NCBI GenBank assembly: GCA_948788915.1 | Contig: CAQFOZ010000002.1 | Coordinates: 1-64,000 of the forward strand | Reading direction: 5' to 3' | DNA length: 64,000 nucleotides | Origin: an uncultured Muribaculaceae bacterium | GTDB lineage: Bacteria > Bacteroidota > Bacteroidia > Bacteroidales > Muribaculaceae | Shown here: positions 45,122-52,913 of the stretch, piece after piece | Position numbering within the stretch: position 1 is the stretch's first letter | Layout: each line of letters opens with the position of its first letter | Made by a program: the position numbers and the translations under genes | The notes under the pieces: generated by a model | What the model was told of the DNA's origin: nothing | What the model saw: only the letters and a program-made list of their open reading frames with translations | Database searches by the model: none

Positions 45122-45210
45122 TCCCCGCCGAGCCTCCTAACACTTCTCCTCCATCCCGCTCTATCATGCTCCATCATGATTCAACATGCTCCATCCCCTA
45201 AATCATCTGT

Positions 45211-45300
45211 CCCTAAACTCCCTAAAGACCTTAAAAACCCTAAAGACCCTAAAGACTCTAAAGACCTTAAAAACCTTAAAGACCTTAAAGACCCTAAACT
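45211..45300. repeat. 9-bp repeat array C (10 copies)
   Basis: Ten uninterrupted 9-mers with consensus CCYTAAAGA run from 45211 to 45300. Just before them lies a C-rich stretch with CATGCTCCATC twice. They fall 90 bases after mfd. A frame through them would read Lys-Asp-Leu/Pro repeats, but I do not believe it is coding. The 320-base gap 45122-45441 also holds the hairpin at 45333 and the terminator at 45382. Confidence 0.9.
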
Positions 45301-45332
45301 CTACATTCCCCATACCCGTCACGGCTGGGATT

Positions 45333-45352
45333 GTGACTTGTCCCCAAGTCGC
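45333..45352. repeat. Short hairpin element, TTGTCCCCAA core
   Basis: GTGACTTG (45333-45340), loop TCCC, CAAGTCGC (45345-45352): an 8-bp stem with one G-T pair. It matches the element at 58221-58240 in all but two bases and shares its core with that at 38230-38251. Confidence 0.65.
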
Positions 45353-45381
45353 GCCTCGACAGTATTTTCTTACTTATAATA

Positions 45382-45422
45382 TTAAAAGCAGGGGACTCCG
45401 ATGTGGCGTTCCCTGCTTTTAA
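45382..45422. terminator. Bidirectional terminator between mfd and yebC
   Basis: TTAAAAGCAGGG (45382-45393) pairs perfectly with CCCTGCTTTTAA (45411-45422). The stem ends in A/T runs that give T-tails on both strands, so it fits both convergent genes. Confidence 0.85.
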
Positions 45423-45441
45423 ATATACTTTTAAACTTATT

Positions 45442-46155
45442 TTATTCCTCTTTCATATTGTGGAAGACGTTTTGAACATCTTCATCTTCCTCGAATTTCT
45501 CAAGCAGTTTGTCGAGTTGCTCACGCTGTTCTGCCGTAACCTCTTTGTAATCGGTAGGAATACGCTCAAACTCGGCTGAGACAATCTCGAGCCCTTTATC
45601 CTCAAGGAAACTCTGAAGATTTGAGAACTGATCAAATGCTCCGTATACAAGCCATTCCTCTTCATCTGTCTCAAGTTCTGCCTCAAAGTCCATCAAGTCA
45701 AGTTCAAATTCATCCATCGCCACATCTGCGTTAGGTTTGATATGGAACACACTCTTATGGTCGAACAGGAATGAAAGAGAACCTTGTGTACCAAGCGAAC
45801 CACCGAATTTATTGAAATAACTGCGCACATTAGCTACAGTGCGCTGATTATTATCGGTTGCAGTCTCAACAACAATTGCGATTCCAAATGGTCCGTAGCC
45901 CTCATATACAATCTCCTTATAGTCCGTAGCATCCTTATCGGTTGCCTTTTTGATTGCACGGTCTATGGTGTCTTTTGGCATATTCGCTGCCTTCGCATTG
46001 TGTATCAACACCCTGAGGCGAGGATTCATTGACGGATCCGGACCTCCGGCCTTAGCTGCGATTGTGATTTCTTTACCGATACGTGTGAATGTTCGGCTCA
46101 TGTTGCCCCATCGTTTCAATTTGCGGGCCTTACGGAATTCAAATGCTCTTCCCAT
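45442..46155 (-). CDS. YebC/PmpR family protein (TACO1-like)
   Basis: 237 residues, normal length. The N-terminus MGRAFEFRKARKLKRWGNMS is the family start, followed by FTRIGKEITIAAKAGGPDPS, AANMPKDTIDRAIKKAT and YEGYGPFGIAIVVE. Bacterial members were first described as transcription regulators. More recent work links the family to translation, helping ribosomes through difficult stretches such as polyproline. It follows pheT by 31 bases on the same strand and is probably cotranscribed. The C-terminus is acidic (KFEEDEDVQNVFHNMKEE). Confidence 0.95.
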   Translation of the reverse strand: MGRAFEFRKARKLKRWGNMSRTFTRIGKEITIAAKAGGPDPSMNPRLRVLIHNAKAANMPKDTIDRAIKKATDKDATDYKEIVYEGYGPFGIAIVVETATDNNQRTVANVRSYFNKFGGSLGTQGSLSFLFDHKSVFHIKPNADVAMDEFELDLMDFEAELETDEEEWLVYGAFDQFSNLQSFLEDKGLEIVSAEFERIPTDYKEVTAEQREQLDKLLEKFEEDEDVQNVFHNMKEE

Positions 46156-46186
46156 CTTTTATATGTATGGTATTTTTATTAATTTT

Positions 46187-48673
46187 TTATCGAAGTTCTG
46201 CGCCAATGGCCTTTACAGCCTTGATAATTCTGTTCATGGCATCTTCAATCTGCTTGTCGGTAAGTGTCTTCTCATTATCTTGCAGAGTCATGCCGACAGC
46301 ATAAGATTTCTTTCCTTCCGGAAGATTCTTACCCTCATAGACATCGAAAAGACGCACATTGCGTAGCATCTTTCTCTCCGCCTTACGTATCGCGGCATCT
46401 ATGTCGGCAAATCTTACTGAGTTATCGACAAGCAGAGCAAGATCTCTCTCAACGGGTTGCGTCTTTGCCAGCTCCGAATATACTACAGTGTTCTTTGCTA
46501 TAAGTTTAAATACGGCATCCCACTCTATTGCCGCATAACATACATTTTGCTCTATGCCAAATTTCTTAAGCACCGAAGATCTTACAACACCAACCTGAGC
46601 AAGCAACTTTCCATTCCGTGACGCAATGTCAAGCTTTGCTGCAAACAGTTCATCCGAGGTCTGGGTTCTGGTAAGAGACCCCTCAGGCAATCCAAGACGC
46701 TTGAAAATATTGTTTACAATACCCATCAGGTCATATACCGATGACTCGACTTTCGCAACATTCCATGAGAATGGTGTTTTTTCTCCGGTCAACCATATAC
46801 CCAATTTCATGCGCTCCGAATATGGTGCCAATGGCTTTTCAGCGGTTGACTCCTTCTCCGGATTGAATGTATAGACATTCCCGAACTCATAGAATTTCAA
46901 ATCAGGCATCTTTCTGTTTGCATTATGGGCGATTGATTCAAGACCTCCGTAAAGAAGAGTCTGACGCATCACGCCAAGATCCCCGCTAAGTGGATTCATA
47001 ACCTTCACACACTTGCCCAGAGGAAGCAATTCGGAGTTTTCATAATAGCCTACCGCTGACAACGAATTGTTCATTATCTCGCAATAGCCTTCCGCTGTGA
47101 GTTGTTCGCTCACCAGTTGCTGCAGCTTATAACTCTCGTCCGTATTCCCCTTGGGAGATAAGCTCATATGCATTTCATCAGAAATCTCAACATTGTTATA
47201 GCCATAAACCCTGAGAATCTCCTCCACCACGTCGCATGGACGATATACATCCACTCTGTATGTCGGTATACTCAAATGTACGACATCAGTATCTTCTGTA
47301 GGCTCTACATCTATTTCCAATGCCTTAAGTATCGTTATTACAAGCTCTTTAGGAAGATGTTTGCCTATAAGACGGTCACAATATTGGAAAGAAAAATCCA
47401 GTTCCTTTTTCTCGACAGGAGCGTTCTTCTCATCGACAAGTTCTCCGCAGATTTCTCCACCCGCAATTTCCTTGATAAGAACAGCGGCCAGACGTGCGGC
47501 ATATGTGGTTATTGCAGGATCGGCTCCTCGCTCATACCTGAAAGAAGCATCCGTAGACAACCCGTGGCGACGGGCTGTGCGGCGGATACGTGTGGAATTG
47601 AAATACGCGCTTTCAATAAACACATCTTTTGTTGACTCGGTAACACCGGAGTCAAGACCGCCGAACACACCGGCAATGCACATAGGCTTTTCAGCATCAC
47701 AAATCATCAGATCAGAATCGTCAAGCTCATGCTCAACTCCGTCAAGAGTTGTAAACTTAGTCCCTTTGGGACAGGTGCGTACAACAATCTCTTCTCCCGC
47801 CATTCTGGCAAGATCGAAACAATGTAAAGGCTGACCTATTCCTAAAAGCACAAAATTTGTAATGTCGACAATGTTATTGATGGGGCGTTGACCCGCTGCA
47901 ATCAAAAGATTCTTAAGCCATTCGGGAGACTCACGAACTTCGACATTTCGAATGGTCACTCCTGAATAACGCGGACAACCTTCTGTGTCTTCTACCGTTA
48001 CCTTCACTGCGCCATCCTTGCGATCTACTGCAAAGGAACCGGCATCCGGCACTGTAATCTCAGGATATTCCTGTGTCACGCCTCCCTGTGCTATTTTGCA
48101 CCACTGTTTCGCTTTGAGATCCCTCGCCACTCCATAATGACTGGCCGCATCAACACGATTCGGTGTAAGTTCTACTTCAAGACGATAATCGCTCTCTACA
48201 TTAAAGTATTCAGCAGCAGGTGTACCGGCCTTTATATCATCAGGAAGCACCATTATTCCGGCATGGTCAGTTCCAAGTCCGAGTTCATCCTCTGCACATA
48301 TCATGCCGAATGATTCTTTCCCTCTTATTTTTGATTTCTTTATCTGGAATTCCTTGTCTCCGTCATATAGTGTAGTACCGACAGTTGCTACCACCACAGT
48401 CTGACCGACAGCCACATTAGGCGCACCGCACACTATCTGCACAGGCTCGCCATTGCCAAGATCCACTGTTGTTATATGAAGATGGTCGGAATCAGGATGA
48501 TCCTCACATGTAAGAACTTTTCCTATAACAACGCCACGCAATCCGCCACGAATACTTTCAACCTCTTCTACTGTATCACATTCAAGACCAAGCGAAGTCA
48601 GGACAGCAGCAAGTTCCTTTGGTGGCAAATCGCACGCTATATAACGTTTTAGCCATTTATATGAAATATCCAT
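46187..48673 (-). CDS. pheT: Phenylalanyl-tRNA synthetase beta subunit
   Basis: 828 residues. It works as an alpha2-beta2 enzyme with PheS, which is not in this window. Order: an EMAP-type tRNA-binding domain (about 40-150, with SDHLHITTVDLGNGEPVQIV), the B3/B4 editing region (about 210-390), the B5 domain (about 405-480), the catalytic-like core, and the FDX-ACB anticodon-binding domain at the end (about 735-828, PVERDLALLVDNSVRFADID). Length is normal. The separate location of pheS is common in Bacteroidetes. It is followed by yebC on the same strand. Confidence 0.97.
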   Translation of the reverse strand: MDISYKWLKRYIACDLPPKELAAVLTSLGLECDTVEEVESIRGGLRGVVIGKVLTCEDHPDSDHLHITTVDLGNGEPVQIVCGAPNVAVGQTVVVATVGTTLYDGDKEFQIKKSKIRGKESFGMICAEDELGLGTDHAGIMVLPDDIKAGTPAAEYFNVESDYRLEVELTPNRVDAASHYGVARDLKAKQWCKIAQGGVTQEYPEITVPDAGSFAVDRKDGAVKVTVEDTEGCPRYSGVTIRNVEVRESPEWLKNLLIAAGQRPINNIVDITNFVLLGIGQPLHCFDLARMAGEEIVVRTCPKGTKFTTLDGVEHELDDSDLMICDAEKPMCIAGVFGGLDSGVTESTKDVFIESAYFNSTRIRRTARRHGLSTDASFRYERGADPAITTYAARLAAVLIKEIAGGEICGELVDEKNAPVEKKELDFSFQYCDRLIGKHLPKELVITILKALEIDVEPTEDTDVVHLSIPTYRVDVYRPCDVVEEILRVYGYNNVEISDEMHMSLSPKGNTDESYKLQQLVSEQLTAEGYCEIMNNSLSAVGYYENSELLPLGKCVKVMNPLSGDLGVMRQTLLYGGLESIAHNANRKMPDLKFYEFGNVYTFNPEKESTAEKPLAPYSERMKLGIWLTGEKTPFSWNVAKVESSVYDLMGIVNNIFKRLGLPEGSLTRTQTSDELFAAKLDIASRNGKLLAQVGVVRSSVLKKFGIEQNVCYAAIEWDAVFKLIAKNTVVYSELAKTQPVERDLALLVDNSVRFADIDAAIRKAERKMLRNVRLFDVYEGKNLPEGKKSYAVGMTLQDNEKTLTDKQIEDAMNRIIKAVKAIGAELR

Positions 48674-48805
48674 AAGAATATATTTTTATCAACAACTTAC
48701 AAAATTAATAAATATGAATAACCCTACAAAATATTAAAAACTGTTCCTGACATTTATATTGTACCTGTCTTGCAGAATTATGCCGATGCGGAACATTAAA
48801 TCAAA

Positions 48806-50017
48806 CTATTTTGCCTCAGGCAATTCTATCCTGAATGTTGTCCCCACACCTATCTCGGATTCCTTTACGTATATCTTGCCTTTATGATACTCTTCTATTA
48901 TTCTTTTCACAAGCGTAAGGCCAAGACCCCAGCCCCGTTTTTTAGTCGTGTAACCGGGATTGAAAACCGTCTTGAAATTCTTTCGCGCTATTCCTTTTCC
49001 AGTATCTCGTACCTCTATCCATATGATGTTGCGTTCAGCACCCGTCGTTATATCAAGCACTCCTTCTCCCTGCATCGCATCGACTGCATTTTTTGTCAGA
49101 TTCTCCATCACCCATTCCACAAGTGGACGTGAAAGCTTTACTCCATAGTCATCAGCAGAAAGATGCAAACGGATATCTACTTTACCTGAAACACGGCTCT
49201 TCATATAATCTATAGATCGTTCCACAACCTCGTTGATATACTCAAGTTGCATCTCTGGGCGAGAACCAATTTTGGAAAATCGATTGGCAATTACCGAAAG
49301 ACGTTTGACATCTTTGTCGATTTCATCGGTAATATCCCGCTCCACACCGGTAGTATGCAGATACTCTGTCCACGCCATAAGTGAGGAGATCGGGGTTCCC
49401 AGCTGATGTGCGGTCTCTTTTGACAATCCCACCCAAACGCGGTTTTGCTCTGCCCTTTTTGTATAAACCATAGCAAGATAAATAATCAGGGCAAGCATCA
49501 CCATAACAGTTGTCTGTATATAAGGATAAATGCTAAGATTTTTCAACAATTTTGAATCTTCAAAATATATATATTGATTTTCTCCACCATACAATTCCAC
49601 CTTGATAAAATGACGGTTCTTTTTAGACAACGACTCCAATGCCATCCCGTTTGCTGCCTTCTTAAGTCTATCATCAAGGTATTCCCGATTACGCGTTGAC
49701 AATTCGGTAAATATGGATTTATCCTCATCTCCTCTCTCTGGCAACTGAAAATTCCGAAATTCCGAAATTCCGAAATTTCTGTCACAAATAAGCACTGGAA
49801 TAGAATTGTTCTGCGATATTATCCCAAGAAGAAACTCAAGATCTGACCCCACATTGGCAGTAGCAAGTCGTTCTGTAGCCTTTGCCCATATATCCATGCG
49901 TTCCCGCTCCTGTTCTGCCAGCTGTTTTACCAAATTATTGCTCACCAACAAAAAAACTATCACCACTATTGCCGCAATAGTGATGCCTATCATTTTTCCC
50001 GTTCTTTTGTCCATCAT
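48806..50017 (-). CDS. Orphan sensor histidine kinase with an octamer repeat in the sensor region
   Basis: 403 residues from the ATG at 50017 (ATG 50014 also possible; a TTG at 50026 is unlikely). Two membrane helices (about 9-29 and 165-185) enclose a periplasmic sensor region. The H-box is SKETAHQLGTPISSL (His204). The ATPase part has NLTKNAVDAMQ (N-box), DTGKGIA (G1) and GWGLGLTLVKRI (G2). No response regulator gene is adjacent. The sensor region (about residues 81-90) is encoded by 3.6 copies of an 8-base repeat at 49749-49777. A change of one unit would shift the frame and remove the kinase domain. Confidence 0.92.
   Translation of the reverse strand: MMDKRTGKMIGITIAAIVVIVFLLVSNNLVKQLAEQERERMDIWAKATERLATANVGSDLEFLLGIISQNNSIPVLICDRNFGISEFRNFQLPERGDEDKSIFTELSTRNREYLDDRLKKAANGMALESLSKKNRHFIKVELYGGENQYIYFEDSKLLKNLSIYPYIQTTVMVMLALIIYLAMVYTKRAEQNRVWVGLSKETAHQLGTPISSLMAWTEYLHTTGVERDITDEIDKDVKRLSVIANRFSKIGSRPEMQLEYINEVVERSIDYMKSRVSGKVDIRLHLSADDYGVKLSRPLVEWVMENLTKNAVDAMQGEGVLDITTGAERNIIWIEVRDTGKGIARKNFKTVFNPGYTTKKRGWGLGLTLVKRIIEEYHKGKIYVKESEIGVGTTFRIELPEAK
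49749..49777. repeat. Octamer simple-sequence repeat inside the histidine kinase gene
   Basis: ATTCCGAA is repeated three times head to tail (49751-49774) with partial copies on both sides. Eight is not a multiple of three, so slippage by one unit would switch the reading frame. Confidence 0.85.
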
Positions 50018-50073
50018 CAAGAGCAATATTTATGGAATTGTCAAATTAAGAAACTGACATTACTTTTATTTCG

Positions 50074-50122
50074 TATTATTACTTTAATTCAGTATTATTA
50101 CTTTTATTCAGTATTATTACAG
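50074..50122. repeat. 19-bp tandem repeat between the HAD and histidine-kinase genes
   Basis: TATTATTACTTTAATTCAG (50074-50092), TATTATTACTTTTATTCAG (50093-50111) and a partial third copy (50112-50122). A degenerate copy precedes them at about 50057. The tract touches the stop of the HAD gene at 50124. Confidence 0.8.
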
Positions 50123-50123
50123 T

Positions 50124-50972
50124 CTACTCGAATTCATAAATGAACCTTGCCACGCTGTTTTCTGTGTTTGGCCCAATTACAATATCGGCGGCAGCCTTCA
50201 CCTCCGGAAGTGCATTATCTACCGCCACCGCCACATCCGCAATCTCAAACATCGGAAGATCATTTATATTGTCACCGAAAACTACAACACGTTTGGCTCC
50301 CGTTCTTTCTTTCATGCGAATGACCGCCTCCGCCTTCGTAGCCTTTGGTGAAAATGCCTCCATTATCCCGATTTCCGGCCCATATATGTCATGATAGAAC
50401 TGTGGCCTGAGATTATCAATCTTAAGAGCGTCTCTATACACAGACTCCGACTCTTTGGTTGGCTGCATTCCATAACAAAGAATCGTTTTATCAAAAGTAT
50501 CAGGCAACGACTCTTTACCGTCAAGATCGACATGAAACCGTTTATATGGAGAATTGATACGCTCCTCTATAAATTCACGTTCTATATTGTTCAGTCCGCT
50601 CCCTACGTGATAAATATTTATCACATTATCGACAAGTGTAAAAAGAAATATCGGAAATTCCTTGCGATGAAGCAAATCTACAAATTGCCCGACAGCAAGG
50701 GGATCTATATACCGCAAATCTGAATATGTATTGGTTCCTTTGTCCCATATCGCAGCACCGGTCATTACTATTGCCGGGAGACGCATCTCAACGTCTCTAA
50801 GAATTCCTGACACTGTGGCAGGCGTGCGAGCAGTTGCAATTGTAAACAATTTACAATCTGAAATACATTTATTAAGCAACCTTACAGTTTCCTCCGAGAG
50901 CCTTGCATCTGGCTGTAACAGAGTACCATCCAAGTCACTTATAAATATCGTTTCGGGCCTTCTTCTATCCAT
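50124..50972 (-). CDS. Cof-type HAD-superfamily sugar-phosphate phosphatase
   Basis: 282 residues. Motif I is FISDLDGTLLQPDARLS (Asp nucleophile and Asp+2). Motif II lies around IATARTPATV. The C2 cap domain fills the middle, and motifs III/IV are KATKAEAVIRM and FGDNINDLPMF. Cof-type enzymes dephosphorylate sugar phosphates or similar small metabolites; the substrate here is unknown. It lies between the DUF4834 gene and the histidine kinase. Its start codon lies in the last unit of a degenerate 24-25-bp repeat tract (50982-51113), and its stop touches a 19-bp repeat tract. Confidence 0.92.
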   Translation of the reverse strand: MDRRRPETIFISDLDGTLLQPDARLSEETVRLLNKCISDCKLFTIATARTPATVSGILRDVEMRLPAIVMTGAAIWDKGTNTYSDLRYIDPLAVGQFVDLLHRKEFPIFLFTLVDNVINIYHVGSGLNNIEREFIEERINSPYKRFHVDLDGKESLPDTFDKTILCYGMQPTKESESVYRDALKIDNLRPQFYHDIYGPEIGIMEAFSPKATKAEAVIRMKERTGAKRVVVFGDNINDLPMFEIADVAVAVDNALPEVKAAADIVIGPNTENSVARFIYEFE

Positions 50973-50981
50973 TATAAACGC

Positions 50982-51113
50982 GATTCCTCCAATCCATTAC
51001 AAACCTGATTCACAACCGGATCCGTTCTATTCACTACAAGCGCAATTCCTGCTATCCATACGAACCTAATTCCTGCTATCTATACAAACCCGATTCCTGT
51101 CAACCATTACAAA
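50982..51113. repeat. Degenerate 24-25-bp tandem repeats before the HAD gene
   Basis: On the minus strand the gap is made of about five or six units close to TTTGTAATGGATAG followed by AGGAATCGGG. The outer units run into the DUF4834 stop and the HAD start (ATGGATAG). ATG triplets recur at 51107, 51059 and 50997, before the true start at 50972. One unit is degenerate or longer. Confidence 0.65.
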
Positions 51114-51415
51114 TTGGTGCCGTTTTTTGTATCCTCTTCTTTAATCTCAACAAAATCAACATCTTCGGCATACTGGTGCATTGCCTTGACTATATCATCG
51201 GCGGCATTTTCCCTTCTCTGCCGTTCCTGTGTCTGTTTTGTTTTTTCCTGATAGTTTCTACGGGCACGTTCTTCCTCCTTTCGGGATGGCATGCCAAACA
51301 TTCTGCGAATGACACTCTCTGCCCTGCGAGCCATAAACCGCCTTATCCATGATGATATCTGAGGCCAGAAGAAAACAACCAGTAAAATTATTATTGCAAA
51401 TATTAATGGAGCCAT
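51107..51415 (-). CDS. DUF4834 family small membrane protein
   Basis: 102 residues. One N-terminal helix (PLIFAIIILLVVFFWPQISS) is followed by a basic amphipathic stretch (FMARRAESVIRRMFGMPSRK), a charged coil and an acidic end (DVDFVEIKEED). This matches the small Bacteroidetes family annotated DUF4834, whose role is unknown. It starts 34 bases after the pssA stop on the same strand and is probably cotranscribed with psd and pssA, suggesting an envelope role. Confidence 0.85.
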   Translation of the reverse strand: MAPLIFAIIILLVVFFWPQISSWIRRFMARRAESVIRRMFGMPSRKEEERARRNYQEKTKQTQERQRRENAADDIVKAMHQYAEDVDFVEIKEEDTKNGTNL

Positions 51416-51449
51416 AAAATCAATTTTTATGTGACAGCACAGAGACTTA

Positions 51450-52151
51450 TTATCTCTTTTGCTGTAGAAGTCCGTATACCATATAGGCCACTATCACCCA
51501 CATCAATCCGGATAGACCCAAGAATGCCAGCAATAGCACTGTTGTTACTATCAGCAACCAGCGAAACTCATTGCCGGACCATCCGAAACTTTTGAACTTC
51601 AAAGAAAACAACTTCAACGGAGAGACCATCAGCCAACTCTCGAACAGAATAATCGGTAGCAAAACATACCAGTTTAGCACGGGCTGGACACCTTCTCGGC
51701 AAAATGCTACGAAGCCGATCCAAAAGATCGCATTGGCAGGTATCGGAAGTCCGATAAAGCTTGTAGTCTGACGAGTATCAATATTAAACTTTGCAAGACG
51801 AAGGACACCTGCCACAGGGATAAGCAACACAAACCAGGCAACCCATTTTTCGGGAGCATACTCCTGTATATAATTAAAAAGTATCATTGCCGGTGCCACC
51901 CCGAAACTAACTCCGTCGCAAAGAGAGTCCAACTCCTTTCCAAGATCCGAATATGCGCCAAGAAGCCGGGCAGCAAAGCCATCCATAAAATCCATCACAG
52001 CCGCCAGGCCTATAAAGATCGACGCCCATGTGTATCCATCAAGCCCCCAATATGCATCACCCCCTTTAAATGCACAAATCACGGCCATACATCCGGCCGC
52101 GATATTCACACACGTTATACTGTTGGGAATATTCTTTACTATTATGTTCAT
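51450..52151 (-). CDS. pssA: CDP-diacylglycerol-serine O-phosphatidyltransferase
   Basis: 233 residues, several membrane helices. The CDP-alcohol phosphotransferase signature D-G-x2-A-R-x8-G-x3-D-x3-D is present as DGFAARLLGAYSDLGKELDS. It makes phosphatidylserine from CDP-diacylglycerol and serine. Its start overlaps the psd stop by four bases, so the two consecutive steps to phosphatidylethanolamine are translationally coupled. The order psd then pssA is common in Bacteroidetes. Confidence 0.96.
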   Translation of the reverse strand: MNIIVKNIPNSITCVNIAAGCMAVICAFKGGDAYWGLDGYTWASIFIGLAAVMDFMDGFAARLLGAYSDLGKELDSLCDGVSFGVAPAMILFNYIQEYAPEKWVAWFVLLIPVAGVLRLAKFNIDTRQTTSFIGLPIPANAIFWIGFVAFCREGVQPVLNWYVLLPIILFESWLMVSPLKLFSLKFKSFGWSGNEFRWLLIVTTVLLLAFLGLSGLMWVIVAYMVYGLLQQKR

Positions 52152-52816
52152 TTTTTTGATTTCAAAATTGCTACGGGAGTAACTCCACCCCTTGTGATAT
52201 CTCCTATTTTCAACAATATCTCAGCATCTACTGGCAAATAAATGTCCACTCTTGACCCAAACTTTATGAATCCCAGATGCTCATCAATAGATGCATTATC
52301 ATTTTTGCGTGCATATGTAACTATCCTGCGCGCCATGGCTCCTGCTATCTGACGCACTGTAATCCGGTTACCATCGTCACACAAAATGCCTATTGTGCTT
52401 CTTTCGTTATCGGTACTCGCCTTTGGCAGATAAGCCGACAAAAACCGGCCTGACTTGTGCCTGACATATTCCACTTTCCCGTCTACAGGAAACCAATTGG
52501 CATGCACATTAAGCGGAGACATGAACACTGAAAACATTATCGCTTCTGAATGAAGATATTCATTCTCCATAACACGTTCTATTGCTACAACCTTTCCATC
52601 CACAGAACTTACAACATGATTGTAACGCTCTCCCTTGTAACATCTGACCGGACATCGGAAAAAATTGAATACAAAAGAATACACCACAATAGAGAGCGCG
52701 CTGAAACAAAGTGGTATAACTACCGGTGGCATAAAAAGCCACACCGGAATGTTAAGTGCTCCCAGCACGATAAACAATAATATCAATATGTTGGTTCCCT
52801 CCCTGTGGATTGTCAT
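52148..52816 (-). CDS. psd: Phosphatidylserine decarboxylase
   Basis: 222 residues, the short form with two N-terminal membrane helices (about 10-50). The proenzyme is cut between Gly187 and Ser188 in GFIKFGSRVDIYLP, making the pyruvoyl group. VDGKV (Asp74) and PLNVHANWFPVDG (His105) are other conserved catalytic-site blocks. It converts phosphatidylserine to phosphatidylethanolamine. It is the first gene of the psd-pssA-DUF4834 operon, and its -7 box ends four bases before the ATG. Confidence 0.95.
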   Translation of the reverse strand: MTIHREGTNILILLFIVLGALNIPVWLFMPPVVIPLCFSALSIVVYSFVFNFFRCPVRCYKGERYNHVVSSVDGKVVAIERVMENEYLHSEAIMFSVFMSPLNVHANWFPVDGKVEYVRHKSGRFLSAYLPKASTDNERSTIGILCDDGNRITVRQIAGAMARRIVTYARKNDNASIDEHLGFIKFGSRVDIYLPVDAEILLKIGDITRGGVTPVAILKSKK

Positions 52817-52848
52817 ATTGCAAATTTATACCTTTTTCGTTAATTTTG
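52817..52848 (+). promoter_or_regulatory. Promoter for the YeiH-type gene
   Basis: ATTG (52817-52820, one mismatch), a 20-base spacer and TAATTTTG (52841-52848). The start would be near 52853, about 60 bases before the ATG at 52914. Confidence 0.55.
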
Positions 52849-52852
52849 CAAA
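52821..52852 (-). promoter_or_regulatory. Promoter for psd
   Basis: On the minus strand TTTG (52852-52849), a 20-base spacer and TAAATTTG (52828-52821) match the consensus exactly. It overlaps the opposite promoter over almost its whole length. The -7 box ends four bases before the psd ATG. Confidence 0.65.
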
Positions 52853-52913
52853 GCAACCTAAATAATTCATTTATAATAAACCCTATTTTTACCTTAACTC
52901 GGACTAAGCATCA

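Noticed and set aside
28515..45300. The 9-mer arrays as CRISPR
   Set aside because: Units are only 9 bases without spacers, and no cas gene is present.
45176..45422. Short open frames through array C coding Lys-Asp-Leu or Leu-Lys-Thr repeats
   Set aside because: They are products of the 9-bp repeat. Open frames in more than one phase and the terminator at their end show the DNA is non-coding.
48806..50972. A two-component pair with the HAD gene as regulator
   Set aside because: The neighbour is a Cof-type phosphatase with DxDGT and GDNxND motifs, not a receiver domain, so the kinase is an orphan here.
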